From Clostridia bacterium (GTDB lineage Bacteria; Bacillota; Clostridia; Oscillospirales; Acutalibacteraceae), in NCBI GenBank assembly GCA_017442225.1, contig JAFSAR010000001.1, forward strand, positions 1 to 64,000: a stretch of 64,000 nucleotides of DNA, in the 5' to 3' direction. Of the stretch, positions 18,794 to 28,016 are shown one piece after another. Both the position numbers and the translations under genes were made by a program. Below the pieces are notes generated by a model. That model was not told the origin of the DNA. It worked only from the letters and a program-made list of their open reading frames with translations, and made no database searches. Numbering within the stretch: position 1 is the stretch's first letter; each line of letters opens with the position of its first letter.

Positions 18794-20065
18794 TTGCCTG
18801 ATTATAAAAGAAAAAAATTTAAAAGGACGTCCAAACGCAAAAAGAATCATAGTAACTATGACAACACAATTACTATGACCAATAAAAAACAAAATAATGT
18901 CAGTATTGTACCTGAAGATGATATAAAGGTTGTACGTGGCAAAAAATACAAAAGAAAACAACAACCAAAAATTTTCGTGTGCGTGATTGCCTTTGTCTGT
19001 TTGCTTTGTATCATCTTATCGACGATACTTCCCGGGGGACTTTATGAAAATGCAATAAATTACTCGTCGGTTATCGGGCATGGCAGTTATCCAACGGGTA
19101 TTTCGGGAGGTACTGTACTGAATACGGTTTCATGCGGAACGTATTATTACGTGCTGACCGACACCAATATAACGGCATACGCAAACAGCGGTAAAATTGT
19201 TTTTGACGAGCTACACGGATTTTCCAATCCCATTATTTCAGTATCAAGCACCCGCGCTCTTGTGTACGATCAAGGCGGAAAATCTATATATATCTATAAT
19301 CTTAGCGGTAAGATTTACACGCTTCAGACCGTAAAAGAAATCATTACGGCATCAATTTCTCAAAACGGTGATTTTGCAGTAGCCACAAATTCCGACAGTT
19401 ATGCTTCGGTTGCTACCGTGTATAATAATAACTACAAAGAAATTTTTACGTGGAATTCTGCAAAAGAGATTATTACAAACGTCTTGGTTAATCCGTCGGG
19501 AAACAGATTGGCGGTATCTACCTTAGACGTCGTATCGGGCCAGTATAGTTCAAAAGTATCAGTTTTTGGATTTGATTCCGCAGATCCGTTACACACGCTT
19601 GATCTTGGCAGTTCTATGGCACTGGCAATCAAAAATACGGGTAAGGGTATTTCAGTTGTTTGCAACGATAAATATAAATTTTTACACTGGTCAAAATTTA
19701 CAACAAACGAACTTTCAGTTTCGGGTGAAATAAACTCATTCAGAAATTCAAAAAACGGTATAATGCTGACCGTAAACCGTGCAAACGACCGTAGCGATAA
19801 CACCGTTATACTGATTTCTAAAAAAGGCGAAAAGCTTTCAGAGTTTAAAATTAACAGCTCTATAACCGATATTCAGTATAATAACGGTCGTGTATATTCG
19901 GTTTGTGATACGTCGGTTAATATTTATGACAAAAACGGCAATATACTTAAAAAAGGAGTTTGTGACTACGGAACACAAAAATTCGCAGTTATTGGCGCAA
20001 ATTCAATCGCAATCGTAAGCGATACAGAAATTACAAAAATTAACATTCAAGAAGGAGAGGGTTAA
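18794..20065 (+). CDS. DUF5711-type membrane-anchored beta-propeller-like protein
   Basis: 423 residues of unknown function. Residues 1-55 are very Lys/Arg-rich and cytoplasmic. One membrane helix lies at about 58-80. The remaining 340 residues are probably outside the cell: repeated beta-rich blocks such as AYANSGKIVFDE and IYDKNGNILKKG, spaced roughly as blades of a propeller. This layout resembles the DUF5711 family of clostridial proteins, which I recall but cannot verify here. The start is TTG 18794 after GGTGGTG. It lies between truA and cvpA and may work with CvpA at the envelope, by context only. Confidence 0.65.
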   Translation: MPDYKRKKFKRTSKRKKNHSNYDNTITMTNKKQNNVSIVPEDDIKVVRGKKYKRKQQPKIFVCVIAFVCLLCIILSTILPGGLYENAINYSSVIGHGSYPTGISGGTVLNTVSCGTYYYVLTDTNITAYANSGKIVFDELHGFSNPIISVSSTRALVYDQGGKSIYIYNLSGKIYTLQTVKEIITASISQNGDFAVATNSDSYASVATVYNNNYKEIFTWNSAKEIITNVLVNPSGNRLAVSTLDVVSGQYSSKVSVFGFDSADPLHTLDLGSSMALAIKNTGKGISVVCNDKYKFLHWSKFTTNELSVSGEINSFRNSKNGIMLTVNRANDRSDNTVILISKKGEKLSEFKINSSITDIQYNNGRVYSVCDTSVNIYDKNGNILKKGVCDYGTQKFAVIGANSIAIVSDTEITKINIQEGEG

Positions 20066-20066
20066 T

Positions 20067-20762
20067 ATGTCATTTATTCTTGACGGTATAATTATTCTTA
20101 TTATCTTATTATTTGTTTTTCTTTCAGCAAAAAAAGGTTTTGTCCGCACGCTGATTGAGGTTATCGGTTTTGTTGCCGCTCTTGTAGTAGCGTTTACATT
20201 CAGTTCACCAATAGCAAACACAATTTATGATAAAATGATACAGCCGTCCGTAGTTAAAACAGTTGAAAACGTAGCAAACGACGGTGTATCAAACGCGACA
20301 AGCGCAGTTGACGCCGTTTGGGTAAAAATGCCCGCCTTTATTACAGAGAGCAGTTTCTTTGGTTTCTCAAAAGAAAGCGTTACCGCTACCGTTCAGAGTG
20401 AGGCCGCAAGCGATATTTCACAACTCGCACAAAGTATATCAGATTCTTTTGTAGAACCCGCGGTGACTAAATTACTTTCCGTTTTAATATCGGTTATTCT
20501 GGTTGTAGTATTACTGTTTGTTGTAAAAATACTTGCTAAATACGTCAATAAATTGTTTACGTTCAGTATTGTCGGCGATATTAACAAAACCTTGGGCGGT
20601 CTTCTGGGTCTTGTGAAGGGCGCTGCAGTGGCGGTAATATTCTGTCTTGTAATCAGTTTGATACTTTCGTTTACAAAGAACGGATTTTTAATATTTACAT
20701 ACGATGCTATTAATTCTTCGTATATTTTTAAGTTTTTAATGGGATTTTCTCCATTTCTATAA
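20067..20762 (+). CDS. CvpA family membrane protein
   Basis: 231 residues with four predicted membrane helices. The N-terminus DGIIILIILLFVFLSAKKGFVRTLIEVIGF matches the CvpA/colicin V production family, including the K-K-G-F turn after helix 1. The C-terminal half has LGGLLGLVKGAAVAVIFCLVISLIL. CvpA proteins affect envelope homeostasis and, in E. coli, colicin V secretion; the biochemical role is unknown. It starts two bases after the DUF5711-type gene stop with GGAGAGGG. Confidence 0.85.
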   Translation: MSFILDGIIILIILLFVFLSAKKGFVRTLIEVIGFVAALVVAFTFSSPIANTIYDKMIQPSVVKTVENVANDGVSNATSAVDAVWVKMPAFITESSFFGFSKESVTATVQSEAASDISQLAQSISDSFVEPAVTKLLSVLISVILVVVLLFVVKILAKYVNKLFTFSIVGDINKTLGGLLGLVKGAAVAVIFCLVISLILSFTKNGFLIFTYDAINSSYIFKFLMGFSPFL

Positions 20763-20796
20763 TTTTTAGCAGCATTCCAAGGAGTTATTTTTAAAA

Positions 20797-23082
20797 ATGA
20801 AATTATGTTCAAAATGCAAAAAAAGACCAGCTGTGGTCTTTATGTCCAATCCGCTTAATCCGAACGCAGAGGCTGAGGGACTTTGCCTTATGTGTGCAAA
20901 AGAGCTTGGTCTTAAGCCCGTTGATGATATGCTTAAAAGTATGAATATATCCGACGAAGATATCGAAATGATGAGCAATCAGTTTTTAGAGGCTGTATCA
21001 GCGGATGATATTGATTTGGATATTGACGACGAAGCGCTTAATGACGGTACGTTTGATTTAGGCACCGCGCCCGCAATACCTTTTCTTAAAAATTTGTTTG
21101 GCGGATCAAAGGATGAAAATACTGAAAACTCTAAACAAAAACAGCAAAAAGGTGAGAAGCCAAAGAAGAAAAAACGCTTTTTAGACCAATACTGTAATAA
21201 TCTTACCCTTCGCGCAAAAGAGGGTAAGCTTGATACCGTTATCGGGCGCGATCGCGAGCTTGACCGTATGCTGCAAATTCTCTCACGCCGTTCCAAAAAC
21301 AACCCTTGCCTTATCGGTGAACCCGGCGTTGGTAAAACGGCTATTGTAGAAGGACTTGCGCTAAGCATTGTAAACGGCACGGCTCCCGCACGATTACTTG
21401 ATAAAGAGATACTTTTGCTTGACCTTACTTCTCTCGTTGCGGGCACACAGTTCCGTGGACAGTTTGAAAGTAGGGTAAAGGGTCTAATTGACGAAGTAAA
21501 AGATGCAGGAAATATAATTCTTTTTATCGACGAAATCCACAATCTCGTGGGCGCGGGCGATTCCGCTGAGGGCTCAATGAATGCCGCTAATATATTAAAA
21601 CCAGCGCTATCCCGCGGTGAAATTCAGGTTATAGGCGCTACCACCTTTAAAGAATACCGCAAATATATCGAAAAAGATGCGGCGCTTGAAAGACGTTTTC
21701 AGCCCATTACCGTGGAGGAACCTTCGATTACAGAAGCGGTAAACGTTATGCTCGGTATAAAACCCTATTACGAGGGTTACCATACGGTTAGCATACCCGA
21801 TAGTATTGTCGAAAAGGCGGTATATCTTTCAGAAAGATACGTAACCGATCGTTTCTTACCCGATAAGGCTATTGATTTACTTGACGAAGCCTGCGCCTGC
21901 GCAAGCCTTGAAAACAAAGCAATTGACGAGCTTTATACAGCAAACAAAAAGGTTGCTGAATTATCCAAGCAGTTAGACGAACTGACCGCCGAGGTCGAAA
22001 ATCCCGACTACGAAAAACAGGCGATGATAAAATCAAGCCTCGAAAAGTACAAAACTCAGGCTGATTCTCTTTGCGAGGCTGCGGCTAACAACACGGTAAC
22101 CGAGCGCCATCTTGCCACTGTAATCGAGATGTGGACGGGTATACCTGCGTCAAAAATTGAAGAAAACGAGCTTAGCAAGTTAGCAAAGCTTGAAGACAGT
22201 TTAAATGAAAAAATCATAGGTCAACGTGACGCTACACATCTTGTAGCAAATGCCGTTAAGCGTTCTCGCGTAAAGACAAGCGCATTGCGCAGACCTGCAT
22301 CTTTTATATTTGTAGGTCCCACGGGTGTTGGTAAAACGGCTTTGGTAAAGGCTTTATCCGAGCAACTTTTTGACACACCCGAAACCTTTATACGACTTGA
22401 TATGTCAGAGTTTATGGAAAAACACTCGGTATCACGTCTTATCGGCGCGCCTCCGGGATATGTTGGTTATGACGAGGCAGGTCAGCTTACCGAAAAGGTT
22501 CGCAGAAAGCCATACTCGGTAATTTTGATTGACGAAATTGAAAAGGCGCATCCTGATGTTCTCAACATACTTTTACAAATTCTTGACGAGGGCAGGGTAA
22601 CTGATGCTCACGGCAGAACAGTGAACTTTGAAAACACAATAATCGTTATGACGTCAAATGCAGGCAGTGAAAAGAGTGAAAATCTTTTGGGATTTGGTAA
22701 AACAGTAACCGAAGCTTCAAAAGAAAAGGCTTTAAAGGCGCTTCGCGAATTTTTACGTCCCGAGTTTATCGCACGTGTTGACGAAATCGTTGTGTTCAAT
22801 CCGTTATCGACAGAGTCACTGCAAAAAATCGCGAAAATTATGTTGGACGAACTTACAACTGCGCTCAAGGAGCGTAATATAATATTCTCGTTTGACAATG
22901 CGATAACAGAATATATTGCGGCAAATTGTGACGGCACCAAAACAGGCGCTCGTGAGCTTCGCAATATTATCCGTCGCGAAATCGAGACACCTGTTGTTGA
23001 TATGATAGTATCGGGTAATTCAACCGACAATATTATTGCTACCGTAGCAAATGGTGCAATATCTTTAGCTAACGGACAGTAA
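20797..23082 (+). CDS. ClpE-like AAA+ chaperone of the Clp/Hsp100 family
   Basis: 761 residues. An N-terminal zinc finger (CSKCKKRP at 4-11 and CLMC near 31-34) replaces the usual Clp N repeats, as in ClpE. An acidic linker follows. The first AAA+ module has GEPGVGKTAIVEGL, FIDEIHNLVGAG and GATTFKEYRKY. A coiled middle region has UVR-like charge near 380-430. The second module has GPTGVGKTALVKAL and the C-terminal D2 block. Such proteins unfold substrates for ClpP in stress responses. No ClpP, CtsR or McsAB gene is nearby and I see no CtsR heptad repeat upstream. It lies 34 bases after cvpA, so it is probably in the long operon rather than under its own heat-shock promoter. Confidence 0.85.
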   Translation: MKLCSKCKKRPAVVFMSNPLNPNAEAEGLCLMCAKELGLKPVDDMLKSMNISDEDIEMMSNQFLEAVSADDIDLDIDDEALNDGTFDLGTAPAIPFLKNLFGGSKDENTENSKQKQQKGEKPKKKKRFLDQYCNNLTLRAKEGKLDTVIGRDRELDRMLQILSRRSKNNPCLIGEPGVGKTAIVEGLALSIVNGTAPARLLDKEILLLDLTSLVAGTQFRGQFESRVKGLIDEVKDAGNIILFIDEIHNLVGAGDSAEGSMNAANILKPALSRGEIQVIGATTFKEYRKYIEKDAALERRFQPITVEEPSITEAVNVMLGIKPYYEGYHTVSIPDSIVEKAVYLSERYVTDRFLPDKAIDLLDEACACASLENKAIDELYTANKKVAELSKQLDELTAEVENPDYEKQAMIKSSLEKYKTQADSLCEAAANNTVTERHLATVIEMWTGIPASKIEENELSKLAKLEDSLNEKIIGQRDATHLVANAVKRSRVKTSALRRPASFIFVGPTGVGKTALVKALSEQLFDTPETFIRLDMSEFMEKHSVSRLIGAPPGYVGYDEAGQLTEKVRRKPYSVILIDEIEKAHPDVLNILLQILDEGRVTDAHGRTVNFENTIIVMTSNAGSEKSENLLGFGKTVTEASKEKALKALREFLRPEFIARVDEIVVFNPLSTESLQKIAKIMLDELTTALKERNIIFSFDNAITEYIAANCDGTKTGARELRNIIRREIETPVVDMIVSGNSTDNIIATVANGAISLANGQ

Positions 23083-23087
23083 ACAGT

Positions 23088-23771
23088 ATGAAAAGGTATA
23101 AATATCAGATGCATACGCATACCGCACCTTGCAGCGCCTGCGGATCCTCAACGCCAGATGAGTTGGTTGAGTCTCTACACATAGGCGGTTATAATGGTTG
23201 TGTGCTTACAAATCATTTTATAAGAGGTAACTGCGGTATTGACCGTAGCTTACCGTGGAAAGATTTTGTCGCTCAATATGAAAAAGATTACATTGAATGC
23301 AAGAAAGCTGCGCAAAAATATGATTTAGACATTATTTTCGGTGTTGAAGAGAATGTTGGTGATGGGTTGGAAATTTTGTGCTATGGAATAACACCACAGT
23401 TTTTGTATGACAATCCACTGCTACAATACGACCACTCTGTTGAAACATGGTATAATGCACTGCATAAATTTGGTGCTTTGTGTATTCAGGCGCATCCGTT
23501 CAGAGATAGGGAATACATCAAAAATCCCCGCGCTTTACCTCTTGAATATATTGATGGGATTGAAGTATATAATCACTATAATTCTCCTGAAAGCAATCTA
23601 AGAGCAGAGCAATTTGCTGATGAGCATCCTGATTTGATATTAACATCGGGTGCTGATACGCATACAGGGGCTTCTTCTTGCTTTGCAGGTATTGAAACCG
23701 ATACACGCATAACTAGCGAAAAAGACATTGTAAGAATTTTGAAATCAAGAAACTATACGCTTATTAAATGA
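23088..23771 (+). CDS. PHP-domain phosphoesterase-like protein
   Basis: 227 residues. The metal-binding motifs of the PHP domain are visible: HTHT near residue 9, NHF near 43, GVEENV near 84, QAHPFRDR near 134 and the final ADTHTG near 193. PHP enzymes hydrolyse phosphoesters, for example histidinol phosphate, nucleoside 3',5'-bisphosphates or DNA ends. The substrate here cannot be told from sequence. CSACGSS near residue 15 adds two cysteines close to the site. It starts 5 bases after the clpE-like stop and is followed directly by a dehydrogenase gene. Confidence 0.85.
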   Translation: MKRYKYQMHTHTAPCSACGSSTPDELVESLHIGGYNGCVLTNHFIRGNCGIDRSLPWKDFVAQYEKDYIECKKAAQKYDLDIIFGVEENVGDGLEILCYGITPQFLYDNPLLQYDHSVETWYNALHKFGALCIQAHPFRDREYIKNPRALPLEYIDGIEVYNHYNSPESNLRAEQFADEHPDLILTSGADTHTGASSCFAGIETDTRITSEKDIVRILKSRNYTLIK

Positions 23772-23772
23772 T

Positions 23773-24663
23773 ATGAACTATAATAAATGGCTATGTAAAA
23801 ATACCCACTCGCTAAAAGGTAAAACAGTGGCTGTTTCGGGTGCTACAGGTGGTATTGGTAAAAATTTATGCGATTTTTTGTCAATGCTTGGTGCTAATCT
23901 TGTATGCCTTGACCGAAATTTTCAAAAATCGAATAAAATGATTGCTGATTTAAAAGTAAAATATCCCAATTTATCAGCGACACATATAACGGTTGATCTT
24001 GAGGATATTGATGCGGTTAAAAAAGCGGCTACTCAATTAAAAGAATTAAAAATCGACTATTTGATTTTAAATGCCGGCGCTTATAAAATACCACGTCATA
24101 AATGTGATAGTGGATATGACAATGTGTTTCAAATTAACTATGTATCGCCATATTATTTAGCGCGTGAATTGTATCCGAAAATTAAATCACGAGGTGGTAG
24201 AGTTGTTGCTGTGAGCAGCATCGCACACAATTATTCAAAGATTGATACAAATGATATTGAGTTTTCTAATGTCGTGGCTTCAAGCAAGGTTTATGGTAAC
24301 GCAAAACGGTTTTTAACTTTTTCGCTTTACGGTTTTTTTAAAAACGACGAAACCTTGTCGGTAGTTCACCCAGGTATCACGCTTACAAATATAACAGCGC
24401 ATTATCCTAAATTTATTTTTGCGATTATTAAGCATCCAATGAAGATTATCTTTATGAGTCCCCGAAAAGCCGCTCTATGCATAATTTACGGCATTTTTAA
24501 CGGCGCAAAAACAAACGAATGGATAGGTCCGCGTCTGTTTAATATATGGGGTATACCTAAAAAACGGCGACTAAATTCTTGTGATCCTTGCGAGGCAAAA
24601 CAGATTTGTGAAATATCCGATAAAATTTATAATGATATAACAAAAGAAACTGTAACCAATTAA
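23773..24663 (+). CDS. Short-chain dehydrogenase/reductase
   Basis: 296 residues. The Rossmann start is VAVSGATGGIGKNL (near 17-30), then LILNAGAYK as the NNAG-like motif. The catalytic Ser is in VAVSSIAH and the Tyr-x3-Lys is YGNAKR (near 176-180). The tail has CDPCEAKQICE, an unusual cysteine group. The layout recalls retinol-dehydrogenase-like extended SDRs. The substrate is unknown. It ends the 13-gene run, one base after the PHP gene stop. Confidence 0.85.
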   Translation: MNYNKWLCKNTHSLKGKTVAVSGATGGIGKNLCDFLSMLGANLVCLDRNFQKSNKMIADLKVKYPNLSATHITVDLEDIDAVKKAATQLKELKIDYLILNAGAYKIPRHKCDSGYDNVFQINYVSPYYLARELYPKIKSRGGRVVAVSSIAHNYSKIDTNDIEFSNVVASSKVYGNAKRFLTFSLYGFFKNDETLSVVHPGITLTNITAHYPKFIFAIIKHPMKIIFMSPRKAALCIIYGIFNGAKTNEWIGPRLFNIWGIPKKRRLNSCDPCEAKQICEISDKIYNDITKETVTN

Positions 24664-24682
24664 GATTACAGTTTCTTTTTTG
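24643..24682. terminator. Bidirectional terminator between the dehydrogenase and beta-mannosidase genes
   Basis: AAAGAAACTGTAA (24643-24655) pairs with TTACAGTTTCTTT (24666-24678), with a T run after it. The dehydrogenase stop codon lies in the loop, and the beta-mannosidase stop lies just past the other side. Confidence 0.85.
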
Positions 24683-24683
24683 T

Positions 24684-27095
24684 TTATCTGATATCATATA
24701 CGCTTCGAAGTTTAATTGTTTTTGGTGTACCTTCAAGTATTTTTACAGTTTTACTGCCGGCATTCATATCAAAATAGTTATCACTTAAAATGAAATCGCT
24801 GTCGGGTGAATCAATTTCGACATACTTTGCATATGCATCAGCAAAAACAGTTATTTCATCACCGTTAATTTCGTAACGTAGTTTTGGATCAACAAAATTA
24901 AAGTGTTTTGGTACTGTGAATAAAACAGTGCCTTCCGAAACAACAGAACCGTCAACTACAAACGAGAAGCTTAAATAATTGTTTTCAACATCGGTTTTGT
25001 TGAAATCAATATTATCAAGCCATGCGGTATTAAGTGCGGGTACGGTAATATTTTCACTGCCTGTCTGTAAAATCTTGCTATCAGCTGTTCGAAGCTCCCA
25101 ATTTACAATACCGTCTATATCGCTTGTAGTTTCGTTTGCTACAACAATTCTTGCTTCTGTAGAATAATCGTAAGCATCACGTAGCATTACAACATAAGGT
25201 CTTGTGGTCGTTTCACCGATTTCTCTGCATGAAATCATCACAGGAGCAAAGAAACGCTTTGCAACATATTGTAACGCCTTATACCTGCCATAATAGTCAA
25301 TACTCGCCCAAGAAGCTACGGGCCAAATGTCATTTAACTGCCAATACAGTGAGCCCATACATCTTCCGCGGTGACGGCGCATATGCTCAACACCGTAACG
25401 AATAGCCTCGGCCTGTAAAAGCTGTGATGCATAAAGCAATGTACCAAAATCAGCAGGGTAGAGGAATGTATCACCCAAGTAGTTGAGTATCTTTTTATTT
25501 GCGCCCTTGCAACGCTGATGCATTTCAAATGTGCGGCTGAAAATATTTCTCTCCTCGGGCAATGTAAATGAATTTACAGTTTTTTCACATGGGAATGATT
25601 CAAAACCAAACTCGCTCAAATATCTAAAATAGTGGTTTCTATATTCGGTAAACGGCAGTCCACCATGCCATACTTGCCAATAATGACAGTCTCCTGCGCT
25701 TTCACCGCGTATATCTACAAATCCGCCGCCTGAGCTTGGCGATGACGATATATAAGGAACATATGGGCATATTTCATCAATAATTTTTGGTATAATACGC
25801 TCAAAAAGCTTAATATAAACCCTTTTTCGAGTGTCTTTAGAATTATCGTTCCACCAATATTCAATGGCTTCTTCAATTTCGTTATTACCCGAAATAACTG
25901 CTAAAGAAGCGTGATGACGAATTCGGGTAAGATTTTCACGTATTTCCACTTCAACATTATCAAAAAACGCTTGATAACCAGGAATTGCCATACATGCAAA
26001 CATAAGATCACAGAATACAACAATACCGTATTCATCACAAGCATCAAAGAAATCAGCGTGAGGATAAATACCGCCGCCCCATACACGAATGGCATTAAAA
26101 TTACAGTCATGACATTGCTTTATGAGGTTGTATGTGCGTTCCTTGCTATAGCGAGAAAATATATTATCCTCGGGTATGTAGTCGGCGCCCATTGCAAAGA
26201 ATCGAATACCGTTAACTTCGTGGCAAAAGCTTTCGCCCCATTGGTCACGCTCTTGAATAAGCTTCATTGTACGCAAACCAATGCGCTTGGTATTGCTGTC
26301 GACAATTTCACCGTTTTGTGAAAGTTCTATTGTAAAGGTGTATAAATTCTGCTCACCAAAACCATTTGGCCACCAAAGCTTAGCGTCGGCAATTTCGCTT
26401 TCAACATTTGCGGGCAGGGTAAATTCACAGCCACAGGGTGCCGTAACCTTAACGGCTATATCAGCGATATTTTTTTCGGTATTAACACTTGGTGTAACAT
26501 ATACTTTACCGTTTTCATGACGCTGTGTTATATGAATATCTTTAATACGATCGCTGTCAACTGTAAGAAGATAAATGTCCTTCCAAATGCCAGCATCCGG
26601 TAGGCGTGGACCCCAGTCCCAACCCATCATACAAGCTGCTTTGCGTAGATGAGGGAAGCCAAAAAATGCATCCGTCGTACCGGGAACGGGATCTTTCGCA
26701 TGCATTTCACGTGTAAATTTGTTTGGAGAAGCAAAGGTGAGTTTAATTTCATTTTCACCGTTAAGTAATACATCCGTAACATTAAACTCATAACTGCGAT
26801 GCATATTATCGGTGTGAGCAATATGTTTACCGTTTATGTAAATATCACAAAGTGTATCAAGTCCGTCACAATGCAGAAGTACGGGTGCATCAGTCTTAAT
26901 AAATTCAAATTTTCTTGAAAAATCAAAATCGTTTTCAAGAATTTCTGTTGCCTCAAGCTCATTTGTACGGTAATAAGGGTCGGGTATAAGTTCTTTATCA
27001 AGTAGAAAAGAATAAACCGAGCCCGGCACACTACCTTCACAAGCATAACCGCCGCCCGCCATATTCCAGGTGCCGTTTAAAAGATATTTTTTCAT
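24684..27095 (-). CDS. Beta-mannosidase, glycoside hydrolase family 2
   Basis: 803 residues, no signal peptide, so intracellular. It removes terminal beta-mannose from oligosaccharides imported from mannan or N-glycans. The sugar-binding jelly-roll starts at KKYLLNGTWNMAGGG. The acid/base Glu is in VISGNNEIEEAIEYWWND (near 430) and the nucleophile Glu is in RYLSEFGFESFP (near 520). The EFGFES form points to beta-mannosidase rather than beta-galactosidase. The start is ATG 27095 after GGGAGGCGG; an in-frame upstream start at 27143 lies inside the palindrome. A promoter with a 37-bp palindrome just downstream suggests repression by a sugar-responsive regulator. It is monocistronic, with no transporter adjacent. 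Confidence 0.92.
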   Translation of the reverse strand: MKKYLLNGTWNMAGGGYACEGSVPGSVYSFLLDKELIPDPYYRTNELEATEILENDFDFSRKFEFIKTDAPVLLHCDGLDTLCDIYINGKHIAHTDNMHRSYEFNVTDVLLNGENEIKLTFASPNKFTREMHAKDPVPGTTDAFFGFPHLRKAACMMGWDWGPRLPDAGIWKDIYLLTVDSDRIKDIHITQRHENGKVYVTPSVNTEKNIADIAVKVTAPCGCEFTLPANVESEIADAKLWWPNGFGEQNLYTFTIELSQNGEIVDSNTKRIGLRTMKLIQERDQWGESFCHEVNGIRFFAMGADYIPEDNIFSRYSKERTYNLIKQCHDCNFNAIRVWGGGIYPHADFFDACDEYGIVVFCDLMFACMAIPGYQAFFDNVEVEIRENLTRIRHHASLAVISGNNEIEEAIEYWWNDNSKDTRKRVYIKLFERIIPKIIDEICPYVPYISSSPSSGGGFVDIRGESAGDCHYWQVWHGGLPFTEYRNHYFRYLSEFGFESFPCEKTVNSFTLPEERNIFSRTFEMHQRCKGANKKILNYLGDTFLYPADFGTLLYASQLLQAEAIRYGVEHMRRHRGRCMGSLYWQLNDIWPVASWASIDYYGRYKALQYVAKRFFAPVMISCREIGETTTRPYVVMLRDAYDYSTEARIVVANETTSDIDGIVNWELRTADSKILQTGSENITVPALNTAWLDNIDFNKTDVENNYLSFSFVVDGSVVSEGTVLFTVPKHFNFVDPKLRYEINGDEITVFADAYAKYVEIDSPDSDFILSDNYFDMNAGSKTVKILEGTPKTIKLRSVYDIR

Positions 27096-27122
27096 AAATT
27101 CCGCCTCCCAAAAGGATAAAAA

Positions 27123-27159
27123 ATAGACAAGATTATTTACCATAAATAACCTTATCTAT
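27123..27159. promoter_or_regulatory. 37-bp near-perfect palindrome, putative operator of beta-mannosidase
   Basis: Left arm ATAGACAAGATTATTTAC (27123-27140) and the reverse complement of 27142-27159 match at 15 of 18 paired positions around a central C at 27141. It covers the expected transcript start and the first ~25 transcribed bases, a typical place for a repressor. The identity of the regulator is unknown. Confidence 0.6.
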
Positions 27160-27187
27160 TATAACTTTTATTAAATATCGTTGTCAA
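27158..27187 (-). promoter_or_regulatory. Predicted promoter of beta-mannosidase
   Basis: On the minus strand, TTGACA (27182-27187), 18 bases, TATAAT (27158-27163). Its -10 element touches the palindrome at 27123-27159. Confidence 0.75.
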
Positions 27188-27204
27188 TATAAAATGCATT
27201 ATTT

Positions 27205-27930
27205 TTAAAAAATAAACTCGTCGAGCAAAAATTTGTAATCGCTTTCGGCATAATAGTGATGACTTGAGTTTTCGAGAATTTGCAACTTGAAATTTTCATT
27301 GTTTTTTAAATAATCAGTCGCTTTGCGTGATACCATTTCATCGTTTTTTGATTGAAAAACACAACAGGAAACGGATATATTATTTACAAGCGTTCTTGTG
27401 TATTTAATTTCCTTAAAAAGTTCTAAAAATCGTGGTACCCAACCAATATATAACCAAAATTTCTTATCCTGATTTATACCACAAGCCGCCTTGTATGCGA
27501 GTCCTTCAACATCATCGGGTTTAATTTTATTAAAATACAGTTTCAAAGAATTTGAAAACATTTTAAATTTGATACCGATTTTTAATGGTGTTGCTAACAA
27601 AAATAAACTCTTGATTTTGTCAGGTCTGTTATATGCTTGCTGTAGCGCAAAAAGAGTTCCCATTGAATGTGCTACGATAATAATTTGTTTGTGGCTTTGG
27701 AGTAAATCGTTTATCGCGGCTTCAACCTGGTTTTTCCAAACATTCATTGAAGTGCGAGAAAACTCTTTTACACCTTTACCGTGACCGTCAAGCAGTAGGT
27801 TATGTACAGAATACTCATTAGGCACAAGCGGTATAAAGTCTTTAAAGTGATTAGGCGTACCCAAAATACCATGGATAAATAAAACGGCACTATCGGCGCC
27901 ATTTACGATACGTCTGTATTCTTTATGCAT
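27205..27930 (-). CDS. Alpha/beta hydrolase (monoacylglycerol-lipase/carboxylesterase-like)
   Basis: 241 residues, cytoplasmic. The oxyanion region is VLFIHGILGTPNHF, the nucleophile elbow is VAHSMGTLFALQ (Ser near 98), the acid is in FQSKNDEMVSRKA and the catalytic His is in ENSSHHYYAES near the C-terminus. This is the order of the carboxylesterase/lipase group (COG1647-like). The natural ester is unknown. The start is ATG 27930 after AGGAGGTGATATT; the longer in-frame reading to 28038 would run through the tmRNA terminator. It is downstream of tmRNA on the same strand but separated by that terminator. Confidence 0.85.
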   Translation of the reverse strand: MHKEYRRIVNGADSAVLFIHGILGTPNHFKDFIPLVPNEYSVHNLLLDGHGKGVKEFSRTSMNVWKNQVEAAINDLLQSHKQIIIVAHSMGTLFALQQAYNRPDKIKSLFLLATPLKIGIKFKMFSNSLKLYFNKIKPDDVEGLAYKAACGINQDKKFWLYIGWVPRFLELFKEIKYTRTLVNNISVSCCVFQSKNDEMVSRKATDYLKNNENFKLQILENSSHHYYAESDYKFLLDEFIF

Positions 27931-27982
27931 AATATCACCTCCTATTAAATTGATTATAGAATGATGCAAGAATAGTAGAAGT

Positions 27983-28016
27983 AAAAATCCCTCGAACGAT
28001 AGTTTGAGGGATTTTT
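27983..28016 (-). terminator. Terminator downstream of tmRNA
   Basis: AAAAATCCCTC (27983-27993) pairs with GAGGGATTTTT (28006-28016) and ends in a T run on the minus strand. It lies about 95 bases past the tmRNA CCA end. Confidence 0.85.

Noticed and set aside
20700..20800. CtsR or CIRCE heat-shock operator before the ClpE-like gene
   Set aside because: No heptad direct repeat or CIRCE inverted repeat is visible in the short gap.
23773..24663. Protochlorophyllide or retinol dehydrogenase assignment
   Set aside because: Only general SDR motifs are visible, so the substrate was left open.
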